Positions 41,424 through 49,011 of a DNA stretch of 64,000 nucleotides are shown here, one piece after another. The notes under the pieces are model-generated. The model saw only the letters and a program-made list of their open reading frames with translations. It was not told the origin of the DNA and did not search any database. Origin of the DNA: J054 sp965223095 (lineage in GTDB: Bacteria; Pseudomonadota; Gammaproteobacteria; Steroidobacterales; GCA-2729495); the NCBI GenBank assembly GCA_965223095.1, contig OZ244979.1:2790001-2854000 (forward strand), written 5' to 3'. The position numbers and the translations under genes were made by a program. The first letter of the stretch is position 1. Each line of letters starts with the position of its first letter.

Positions 41424-41891
41424 TGCCGATTTTTTCTTGACAACAACATCAACGTCGCAATCCAAAATGTGCAGAAGAGCTACTAGTTGAGACATCGATT
41501 TGCTCGTATTCGAAGGGTCTAGCAAACGATAGAGCTGTGGAACAGACGTCTTGAGCTGCTTAGCCATTTGTCTGCGGCTGAGATCGCTGCTCTCTATGCA
41601 TTTCTGTGCCTCTAAAGAGAGTTTATAGGTAAGGAGATTAGCCAAATATTTTGGATCCTCGTTGTACTCCAATACCTGCTCAATGTGCACCGAACCCTCG
41701 GCCCCAGATTCGAGGATGTAGGTAAACGCCTCCTTTCCCAGCTCTCGATCGACCCAGACTTCTCGAATACGATTGTCTGCCGTTGGTTTAGGATTAGCTT
41801 TTGAATAAGGGAACGAATACTCAGCGCCCGAGTAGGTAACGACCGAGAACTCATTCTTTCTGGTATTTGATTTGACGCTACGGATTTTCAT
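41418..41891 (-). CDS. HTH partner protein of a DUF4160 module
   Basis: 157 residues. An N-terminal half with DUF2442-like beta pattern (FSVVTYSGAEYSFPY, VWVDRELGKEAFTYILESGA) is followed by an Xre-like HTH at ~105-150 (DLSRRQMAKQLKTSVPQLYR). It overlaps the DUF4160 gene by 4 nt (ATGA). The pairing of a DUF4160 protein with an HTH protein recalls toxin-antitoxin modules; this one would be the DNA-binding antitoxin/regulator. Its stop lies in attC-like site 3. Confidence 0.65.
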   Translation of the reverse strand: MKIRSVKSNTRKNEFSVVTYSGAEYSFPYSKANPKPTADNRIREVWVDRELGKEAFTYILESGAEGSVHIEQVLEYNEDPKYLANLLTYKLSLEAQKCIESSDLSRRQMAKQLKTSVPQLYRLLDPSNTSKSMSQLVALLHILDCDVDVVVKKKSAA

Positions 41892-42082
41892 AGCTCACCT
41901 TCGCTGTCTAGTTCCTCAATGATCTGCAATAACCTTCGATTAACTTTACCCTCCATAGGTTGCCAGTTTTCCAGGTCCCATTTAACGACAAGTTTGCCAT
42001 CGCGATACACGTGGACATGGCGCGGGGAATGGTCACCTTTCCAGGTGAGGAAGATATAGTTTCCTCGACGGACTTTGCCCAT
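41888..42082 (-). CDS. DUF4160 protein (toxin-like partner)
   Basis: 64 residues: GNYIFLTWKGDHSPRHVHVY, then VVKWDLENWQP and RRLLQIIEELDSEG. The 'F....DH.P.HVHV' core defines DUF4160 proteins, small partners of HTH/DUF2442 genes. Normal length. A palindromic operator sits just upstream of the start. Confidence 0.75.
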   Translation of the reverse strand: MGKVRRGNYIFLTWKGDHSPRHVHVYRDGKLVVKWDLENWQPMEGKVNRRLLQIIEELDSEGEL

Positions 42083-42092
42083 TAGCTAAATG

Positions 42093-42110
42093 TTACCACT
42101 GATGGTAACA
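42093..42110. promoter_or_regulatory. Palindromic operator upstream of the DUF4160-HTH pair
   Basis: GTTACCA-CTGA-TGGTAAC, a perfect seven-base inverted repeat starting 11 bases upstream of the DUF4160 start codon. It is the likely autoregulatory binding site of the HTH protein. Confidence 0.6.
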
Positions 42111-42129
42111 CTTCGCAAGGGCTGAGGCA

Positions 42130-42206
42130 GCCTAACGCCTCAAAAAGGGGCGCAGGTTAGTGCGTCCCAGCAGCCGTATGCTACGCCTGGTTAGCAGGCG
42201 TTATCA
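42130..42206 (-). other. attC-like site 4
   Basis: Minus-strand inverse core TGATAAC...CTGCTAACC and core GTTAGGC with flanking ggcg/cgcc, 77 bases. The TGA stop of the membrane-protein cassette lies in the inverse core. Confidence 0.7.
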
Positions 42207-42587
42207 CGTAGTTTCTGCTGTTTTTGGGACGAGCCACCAAAGAACGGCAGCCACGACAAGTAAGGCCGGGACATCACCAATTAAATTAGCGCGCTCCGAT
42301 TCGTCGACGATGCCTTGGATCAGCATGATGACGGCGTGGATAAGACTCGACCAAATCGTGAACCAAATGAGACTAAGATTGGCGAGCGGATCTTTCGCGG
42401 CTCTAATAAGGAATATGCCCAAAGTAGCGTACACGCCCATTATCATCTGCTCGTATTCGTGCTGACGCGGCGTCCAGCTCCAACCGTCTGGCCAAATTTG
42501 CATCATCGCGAAAATACCGACAATGAAGATTACGCCGACAACGTTTAGGGCGACCCGCAGATATCGAAGTCTTTCGTCTATGTTCAT
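42204..42587 (-). CDS. DUF6632-like membrane protein
   Basis: 127 residues from the ATG at 42585-42587, which has GGAG upstream. Four hydrophobic helices; NIDERLRYLRVALNVVGVIF at the start, QHEYEQMIMGVYATLGIFLI and LIWFTIWSSLIHAVIML in the middle. This order resembles the DUF6632 family of small membrane proteins, frequent in gene cassettes. The function is unknown. Confidence 0.65.
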   Translation of the reverse strand: MNIDERLRYLRVALNVVGVIFIVGIFAMMQIWPDGWSWTPRQHEYEQMIMGVYATLGIFLIRAAKDPLANLSLIWFTIWSSLIHAVIMLIQGIVDESERANLIGDVPALLVVAAVLWWLVPKTAETT

Positions 42588-42609
42588 GGGACTCTCCAAG
42601 CTCAGCGCC

Positions 42610-42687
42610 TGCTAACGCCTTGGGCAGGGGCGGCCCGTAAGGGACGTCCCGTTTGCGAAGCAAACATATTGCCCCAACTTGTTATAT
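42610..42687 (-). other. attC-like site 5
   Basis: Minus-strand inverse core near CATATAACAAG and core AAGGCGTTAGCAGG, 78 bases. The central arms gtttgcgaagcaaac (42651-42665) form a near-perfect hairpin. The core departs slightly from GTTRRRY. Confidence 0.6.
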
Positions 42688-42697
42688 GCATAAATAG

Positions 42698-43260
42698 TCA
42701 CTTTTGCAGGTGAGGATTATGCTGCGCCCAACCTACAGGCTCATCCACTTGCTCTAGCCCTAACCCCTCTCTCAGATCACTTCTAAGTGAGAGCAAAAGT
42801 GGGTCTATGAGCGCCTTCTCATTTGGGCGCCTTAGTATCTCAATAATTTTATTAGCTTCTTGAATTTGTTCAGAACTACCAAGTATCTGAATCCAACTGT
42901 TAGCTTTTCTCAAATGTTCTACGGCTACATTTAGGTCGGGATTATTAGAGGCCAACAGTAAATGCCTAAAAGCTTGATGCAGATACTCAATTTTTAATTT
43001 CCGTCGCTGCTCCGCAATCTGTCTCGAAACTGCAAGCTGGTGAGATTGCCTTGCGACAAGGATTGCTGCGACTGATGGAATTACTATTTTCCAGAAGTCG
43101 ACGGAAGAAAGAATTTCGATTGCTACATCAAAAATATACCGTGCTCGTGCATATAACAGCTGATTAATGGGAAGAGTTTTGTTCTCTTCTTTTGTTTTCG
43201 GTTCATATAGGATGTTTTAGTCCTAAAATTCTTCCCAGTCAACAACTTATCGAGTCCCAT
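42698..43260 (-). pseudogene. Frameshifted cassette gene, single-TM protein of unknown function
   Basis: An ATG at 43258-43260 (after GGCGGAAAAC) opens MGLDKLLTGKNFRTKTSY. The sensible reading then moves to another frame near 43205-43212 and continues EPKTKEENKTLPINQLLYAR, a membrane segment FWKIVIPSVAAILVA, then ~110 soluble residues (including VEHLRKANSWIQILGSS) to a TGA at 42698. The second frame alone has no ATG/GTG start. One missing or two extra bases would restore a ~187-residue protein. It may be a real pseudogene or a sequencing error; no slippery sequence is evident. No family recognised. Confidence 0.55.
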
Positions 43261-43557
43261 GTTTTCCGCCGTGTTGAAATAGCGAGCCGGACTTATGTGA
43301 CGGCTTATGTTCTCGCTTAGTGAACTCCTGCTTGAGATGACCTAACTCGCGTAAACGTCTAGAAAAATGCAGATTGACGTGCTAGGCGTCTTTTTCATGG
43401 TCTAGCTGAATTTTCCGATTCCCGCCTGGTCGTTAACACGATTGCCTGGCTTGATCCTACGGAATTTGCCGAGTAACAAGCTTGGCCAAGCGGTCGGTTG
43501 GTGACTAAGCGGGAAATTTTTGCTGCAGTTCATTGGCCCATTGGTTAGGCTTGCACC

Positions 43558-44379
43558 ATGTTGCGCAAACCCCTACTCGGCTTGGTCGTGCTGGCCGTGG
43601 CGTTGTTAGGCCAACCGCTGGCGCGGACGATCAATCGGCTCATCTTGAGTGGCCTTGGCGAGTGGGCGTTTTGGGGCTTTGTGGCCATGGGTTTATCGGG
43701 CATCGTCTTGGTGGCCGGCTTTCTCAATCGAAGGGAAGTACCCGCCTGCCTGGCCGGCTATGCCGGCGGGATGCTGATCTGGCATGGCTTGTCCGAAGGC
43801 TGCCTGCGTTGGTTCGCCAGCCGTTTTGAGATTCCCAGTGTTGACTATGGCGGCTTCCCTTTGAACGGGCGTTACGCCTTACTCATGTCGACGGCCACGA
43901 TCATGCTGGGCCTGTTCTTTGTTTACGGCATGCTCAACCGCGAAACTCGCTGTAATTTCATGCGCTGGATTCTACGCCGCCTGCATTGGTCACCAGGCAG
44001 TCCAACACCGGGCTATCGGCGCAGCTACGCCCGGATTACCGCCATGGAAACGATTTTTGTTCAGTGGCTAATTTTCTTGTTGTTCTTGTATCTCGGCGGC
44101 AGCATCGGTAACAGCTTTTACTTAGCCATGCTAGCTTGGGCGGTCTACTTGCTGTGGCAGCTAGTCCGTATTCCGCGCATGGGGCTCGCCTTTCGCTACG
44201 CCATCCCGGTGGCCATTATTTTTTTCTCCTTGGCCGAGGTCGGCGCATTCTTTGGCGTCTATCCTGAATATTGGAAAAGCCTTACCGACTACCCCTGGAC
44301 CAACCTCGCAACGGCGCTGTTGTTTGGTGCCGGCAGTTGGATCATGCTGCGCAACGCGAGCCCTGAGCAATCTGCTTAG
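43558..44379 (+). CDS. Multi-helix membrane protein, unknown
   Basis: 273 residues with about eight hydrophobic helices (for example LGLVVLAVALLGQPLA, FWGFVAMGLSGIVLVAGFL and IFVQWLIFLLFLYLGGSIG). The loop between helices ~4 and 5 is basic (RRLHWSPGSPTPGYRRSYAR). No family recognised. It marks the return to chromosomal sequence after the cassette cluster. Confidence 0.6.
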   Translation: MLRKPLLGLVVLAVALLGQPLARTINRLILSGLGEWAFWGFVAMGLSGIVLVAGFLNRREVPACLAGYAGGMLIWHGLSEGCLRWFASRFEIPSVDYGGFPLNGRYALLMSTATIMLGLFFVYGMLNRETRCNFMRWILRRLHWSPGSPTPGYRRSYARITAMETIFVQWLIFLLFLYLGGSIGNSFYLAMLAWAVYLLWQLVRIPRMGLAFRYAIPVAIIFFSLAEVGAFFGVYPEYWKSLTDYPWTNLATALLFGAGSWIMLRNASPEQSA

Positions 44380-44577
44380 TCTTTTGCCGCGAGTAACAAT
44401 TTTCTAGATCGCCGACGCAAACGAATCATCCACCGCAGCCAAGCGCTGCACGTTAAGCAAAGACCAAGCGAACGCGACCCCGTCTTCTCGTGAAGGAATC
44501 GCCGGTCCTTGAGTACACCAAAAAATAGAAGTGGTTGTCAGAACCGCGACGAGCCGGCCGACCAAGAAACCGCTCGA

Positions 44578-47184
44578 TTAAACAACAAACTCCGGCGCCG
44601 GGTCGCGGAGATTGTAATGCGAGCTCATGACATAGCCATAGGCACCACAGGTTGCAATGAGCAACACATCGCCTTCATGGCAAACCGGCAACAAGCGATC
44701 ATTCCCCAAACGGTCGCCCGTTTCGCAATTGGGGCCGACAATATTGACCAGCTGCGTTGCGGCTTCATCCAATCGACTTAAGTTCACAATCTCGTGGTAG
44801 GCACCATAAAGTGCGGGACGAATCAAAGAATTCATGCCCGTACTCACACCAACATATTGCACGTCACCTTTGCCCTTCACTTGGGTCACGGTTGCCAGGA
44901 GTACGCCCGCTTCGGCTGCCACATACCGGCCCGGCTCTAGCCACAGCTCGTAGTCGGGTACGGCGGCGCGAACGCTGGTGAGGCTGGCATCCAGGGCGGC
45001 CATGTCAAGCGCCTGCTGTCCCGGCTTTTCGGGCACGCCCAAGCCACCGCCAATGTCTAAGTAGCGCACGGCGGGGAAACCGGCGGCTAAATCCGCCAAG
45101 GTCGCGGCGACTTCTTCCCAGTTATCGGCTCGCAGAATGCCGCTACCGGTGTGGGCATGCAGACCGACCACGCGCGCACCGCAGGCGGCAACCAACTCGC
45201 GAGCTTCATCCAATTCGAACAAAGGAATGCCAAACTTTGATTGGCTACCCGCCGTGCGCACATGTTCGTGATGACCTCGCCCCTGCCCGGTATCCAAGCG
45301 CAAGATAATGTCTTGGCCCGCGAAGGCGTCACCCCAATGCCGCAGGGGATGCAAATTGTCCAAGGTTACCCACACGCCTTTTTCCAGGCCGAACTCGTAT
45401 TCTTCGCGCGGCGCAAAATTAGGCGTGAACAGTATGCGTTCGCCCTCTAAATCGGGAAATACCGCCAGCACCCGGGCAATCTCTCCCGGCGAAACGCACT
45501 CAAAATTCACCCCGGCTTCGCCCACGGTGCGCAATACGTCCCGGTTGCTATTGGCCTTTATGGCGAAAAATACCCGGTCGACGTTGTTAAGACTCGTGAG
45601 ACGCTCGCAGGCGCCGCGCACCGAAGCTTGGTCGTAGACGTAAGCCGAGGGCGCTGCAGCCGCAATCTCGATGAGCTGCGCGCGTTTTTCCCGCCACCAA
45701 GCTGCTGCGGTGCTGGCTGCGGGCAAGTCATCGGATTGCAGCGCTTGCCAGCTGGGACCAAAAATTTCATCCGTGGGTCCGGGGCGCACCAAAGTCTCGT
45801 GCAATTGCTGCACGAGGCGATGAGATTGACCCTCGGCCACCACAAAACTCAAATTCAGATCACTGGCGGCTTGGCTGACCAAATGAATTTGGTGTTCGGC
45901 AAAAGCCTCCAAAGCCGGACCAATTTCGTGCAGGCTGGCGCGAATTTTGCGGCCGACCAAACTCACGACTTCGGCATCGGTAATGATTCGCACGCGACAG
46001 AGTTTTTCTAGACGCCCCCGCAGGCGATCTAGTGTCAGTTGATCCACGGGTTGTAGACCCGTATCCAAGGTCACCGTGACATTACTTTCCGCGGTGGACA
46101 CCAAATCCACCGACAATCCTAAATCGCTAAAGCAGCGAAACGCATCGGCCAAGAAGCCCACTTCATGCCACATGCCCACGGTTTCCATGGAGATCACGGT
46201 GATCTGCTGTCGCGTGGACAAGGCGGTCACCCGGGGCACGTCGCTGCCCACATCGTCGCTGATTAGCGTGCCACTGAGTTCCGGCCGGGCGCTCCATAAA
46301 ACCTTGAGGGGAATGCCATAGATCCGCACCGGACGTATGCAGCGCGGGTGCAAGACCGAGCCACCGGTGGAGGCAATCTCCTGCGCTTCTTCATAACTGA
46401 GCCGTCGCAGCTGACGAGCGCCGGGGACGATGCGCGGATTCGCACTGAACAGGCCCGGCACATCGGTCCAAATTTCCAGGCCCGTGGCGGCCAGCTTCGC
46501 CGCGAAGTAAGCCGCTGATGTGTCAGACCCGCCCCGCCCTAAGAGCACGCCCTCGCCCTGGAGATTGCGTGCAATGAAACCTTGGGTAATCAACACGCCA
46601 GCCTGCCGATTAAAGTCGGCAATCAAGCGGGCATCGGGCGCGAAATCGCAGCTGGCGGACAAATAGCGGGCCTGTTCGTTGTCTTCGCTGCGCTCCTCAC
46701 TCACCAAGACTTCTCGAGCGTCGATCCAGGTCGCCGCGATGCCTCGGTCTTGCAAATAAGCAGCCCCCAAACGCGTGGCCATCAGCTCACCCAAGGCCAT
46801 CACGCGCGCCTGCACCCGCGGACTGGCTTCGCGCACCAGGCGCACACCGGCCAATAACTGTTCTAGCTCGGCGAAGTACGGCGCCAGCAAAGTCTGTCCG
46901 TCTAAACCCAGATCCGCCGCCAGCCCTTCGTGGCCCGCGACGATTGCTTCGCGCTGACCATCACCGTCACCACTCGCCGTCGCGCGCAACGCGGCTTCCA
47001 ATTGGTTGGACATGCCCGCCAATGCCGAATGCACGACCAACACGCGCAAACCGGCATCCAAGCGCTGCTGGATTAGGTCGCCGATGGTCTGCCACCGAGC
47101 CGCAGTCGATACGCTGGTGCCGCCGAATTTTAGGACGACCCAGGCAGGCGCGCTGGCGGCGCTTTGATCAGTCTTATCGTTCAT
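44578..47184 (-). CDS. lysAC: Bifunctional aspartate kinase/diaminopimelate decarboxylase
   Basis: 868 residues, a fusion of the first and last enzymes of lysine synthesis. The N-terminal half is aspartate kinase: VVLKFGGTSVS, then LLGRGGSDTSAAY and ACT-type regulatory repeats at ~310-460. The C-terminal half, from ~500, is PLP-dependent diaminopimelate decarboxylase: FFAIKANSN (PLP lysine), HTGSG, YLDIGGGLGVPE and CETGDRL. The same fusion is known in Xanthomonadales and relatives. One protein both phosphorylates aspartate and decarboxylates meso-diaminopimelate in the cytoplasm. Confidence 0.92.
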   Translation of the reverse strand: MNDKTDQSAASAPAWVVLKFGGTSVSTAARWQTIGDLIQQRLDAGLRVLVVHSALAGMSNQLEAALRATASGDGDGQREAIVAGHEGLAADLGLDGQTLLAPYFAELEQLLAGVRLVREASPRVQARVMALGELMATRLGAAYLQDRGIAATWIDAREVLVSEERSEDNEQARYLSASCDFAPDARLIADFNRQAGVLITQGFIARNLQGEGVLLGRGGSDTSAAYFAAKLAATGLEIWTDVPGLFSANPRIVPGARQLRRLSYEEAQEIASTGGSVLHPRCIRPVRIYGIPLKVLWSARPELSGTLISDDVGSDVPRVTALSTRQQITVISMETVGMWHEVGFLADAFRCFSDLGLSVDLVSTAESNVTVTLDTGLQPVDQLTLDRLRGRLEKLCRVRIITDAEVVSLVGRKIRASLHEIGPALEAFAEHQIHLVSQAASDLNLSFVVAEGQSHRLVQQLHETLVRPGPTDEIFGPSWQALQSDDLPAASTAAAWWREKRAQLIEIAAAAPSAYVYDQASVRGACERLTSLNNVDRVFFAIKANSNRDVLRTVGEAGVNFECVSPGEIARVLAVFPDLEGERILFTPNFAPREEYEFGLEKGVWVTLDNLHPLRHWGDAFAGQDIILRLDTGQGRGHHEHVRTAGSQSKFGIPLFELDEARELVAACGARVVGLHAHTGSGILRADNWEEVAATLADLAAGFPAVRYLDIGGGLGVPEKPGQQALDMAALDASLTSVRAAVPDYELWLEPGRYVAAEAGVLLATVTQVKGKGDVQYVGVSTGMNSLIRPALYGAYHEIVNLSRLDEAATQLVNIVGPNCETGDRLGNDRLLPVCHEGDVLLIATCGAYGYVMSSHYNLRDPAPEFVV

Positions 47185-47231
47185 GATTGCGAGACCCTCG
47201 CGGGCCGTGCTTAAAGCTATGGGCTGTTGAA

Positions 47232-48935
47232 CTAGGCTTGGGTGGTCACGGCGCCTTCCGAGGCCGAACTCACCAACTTCGCATATTTGCGCAGAATTCC
47301 CGCGCCGGCTTTATCGGCCGGCGGTTTCCAAGCCGCGCGACGTTTTTCAAGTTCCGCATCGCTCACGCCCAAATCGATACGCCGTTGCTGTGCATCAATG
47401 GTAATCGGGTCACCATCGCGCACCAGACCAATGGGACCGCCAACAGCGGCTTCCGGTGTGACATGACCCACGACAAATCCGTGGCTACCGCCCGAGAAGC
47501 GTCCGTCGGTAATCAAGGCAACGGAATCGCCCAAACCTTTGCCCATGATGGCGCCCGTCGGGCTCAACATTTCGCGCATGCCCGGGCCGCCCCTTGGACC
47601 TTCTTGGCGAATCACCAATACATCCCCCGCTACCACGGTGCCATCCATGATCGCGGCCAATGAATCTTCCTCAGACTCAAAGACGCGCGCCTGACCGGAA
47701 AAACGCAAACCTTCCTTACCGGAAATTTTTGCCACTGCACCGTCCGGCGCCAAGTTACCGTACAGCACCACTAAGTGACTATCCGGCTTAATGGGGTTAT
47801 CGAATCCGCGGACGACATCTTGGTCCTCGGGATAAGCCGTGACTGACGCAAGATTCTCGGCCAAAGTTTTGCCCGTTACCGTTAAACAATCACCGTGTAA
47901 CAGGCCCGCATCCAACAGCATTTTCATCAGCGGCTGCAAGCCACCGATATCGATGAGTTCAGACATGGCGTATTGACCGCTGGGCCGCAGATCCGCCAAG
48001 ACCGGCACCCGCGCGCCAATGCGCGTGAAATCATCCAAGCTCAGCACAATATTGGCCTCGTGGGCCATGGCCAACAAATGCAACACGGCATTGGTGGAAC
48101 CACCCAAGGCAATCACCACGGTAATCGCGTTTTCAAAGGCCTCGCGCGACAAGATATCGGCCGGCGTAATGCCGCGCCGGATGAGTTCCATCACCGCCGC
48201 GCCGGCATTGCGGCAGTCCAAACGTTTGTGATCAGAAATGGCCTCTTGCGCGCTGCTGTCGGGCAAGCTCAAACCCAAAGCCTCAATGGCCGAAGCCATG
48301 GTGTTAGCCGTGTACATACCACCGCACGAGCCGGGCCCGGGAATCGCGGTGCGCTCAACCTCCAACAGCAATTCATCAGACACACTGCCGCCCGCCGCGC
48401 CGCCGACGGCTTCGAACACCGACACGATATCGCGGCGCTTGGCGCCCGGCTGAATGGTGCCGCCGTAAACAAAAACCGACGGGCGATTCATACGCGCCAT
48501 GGCCATGACACAGGCTGGCATGTTCTTGTCGCAACCGCCAATGGCGACGAAACCATCGAAGCCTTCCGCGGCCACCACGGTTTCGATGGAATCGGCAATG
48601 ACTTCGCGGGACACCAAGGAATAGCGCATGCCTGGCGTGCCCATCGAAATGCCATCGGACACCGTGATGGTGTTGAATAACAACGCCTTGCCACCGGCAT
48701 CATCGGCACCGGCGGCCGCCTCGCGCGCCAACTCATCAATGTGCATATTGCAGGGCGTGACCATGCTCCAAGTGGACGCGATGCCAATCTGACTTTTCTT
48801 AAAGTCGGCATCGGTAAAACCCACGGCGCGCAGCATGGCGCGGCTGGGTGCTTGGGCCACCCCATCCACGACGATGCTGGAATATCGACGATTGTTGTCG
48901 GAGCCGCTCGGGCCCTTGGAATTATCTTTGCTCAT
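47232..48935 (-). CDS. ilvD: Dihydroxy-acid dehydratase
   Basis: 567 residues from the ATG at 48933-48935, with GGGGAC upstream; a TTG five codons earlier is less likely. IlvD dehydrates dihydroxy-acids in valine, isoleucine and leucine synthesis using an iron-sulfur cluster. Seen: cluster cysteines in PCNMHIDELA, GGCDKNMPA and GSCGGMYTANTM, and the C-terminal GRFSGGSHGFVVGHV. Full length. It is 47 nt from lysAC on the same strand, grouping amino-acid synthesis genes. Confidence 0.93.
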   Translation of the reverse strand: MSKDNSKGPSGSDNNRRYSSIVVDGVAQAPSRAMLRAVGFTDADFKKSQIGIASTWSMVTPCNMHIDELAREAAAGADDAGGKALLFNTITVSDGISMGTPGMRYSLVSREVIADSIETVVAAEGFDGFVAIGGCDKNMPACVMAMARMNRPSVFVYGGTIQPGAKRRDIVSVFEAVGGAAGGSVSDELLLEVERTAIPGPGSCGGMYTANTMASAIEALGLSLPDSSAQEAISDHKRLDCRNAGAAVMELIRRGITPADILSREAFENAITVVIALGGSTNAVLHLLAMAHEANIVLSLDDFTRIGARVPVLADLRPSGQYAMSELIDIGGLQPLMKMLLDAGLLHGDCLTVTGKTLAENLASVTAYPEDQDVVRGFDNPIKPDSHLVVLYGNLAPDGAVAKISGKEGLRFSGQARVFESEEDSLAAIMDGTVVAGDVLVIRQEGPRGGPGMREMLSPTGAIMGKGLGDSVALITDGRFSGGSHGFVVGHVTPEAAVGGPIGLVRDGDPITIDAQQRRIDLGVSDAELEKRRAAWKPPADKAGAGILRKYAKLVSSASEGAVTTQA

Positions 48936-49011
48936 CGGAGCCGTCCCCAATCACGCTAGGGGCGGCATTCTACACGCGCCTCGGGCGCCTGCCGACCGTC
49001 AAGACCAGGAT

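Larger units (their letters stand above)
38664..43260 (-). mobile_element. Integron-type cassette cluster without integrase (CALIN)
   Basis: Minus-strand genes are separated by imperfect palindromes of 67-111 bases that carry the attC hallmarks: an inverse core like GCCTAAC/GCATAAC next to the stop codon and a core like GTTAGGC/GTTATGT at the far end, both flanked by gcc/ggc. Five such sites occur at 39694, 40384, 41313, 42130 and 42610. Each delimits one small gene or gene pair with typical cassette cargo (toxin-antitoxin, small unknowns). No IntI gene lies nearby, so it is classed as a cluster of attC sites lacking an integrase. The outer limits are estimated. Confidence 0.75.

Noticed and set aside
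43445..43552. Extra attC site upstream of the membrane gene (GTTAGGC near 43546)
   Set aside because: The opposite inverse core (GAGTAAC) does not fit and the flanking arms do not pair.
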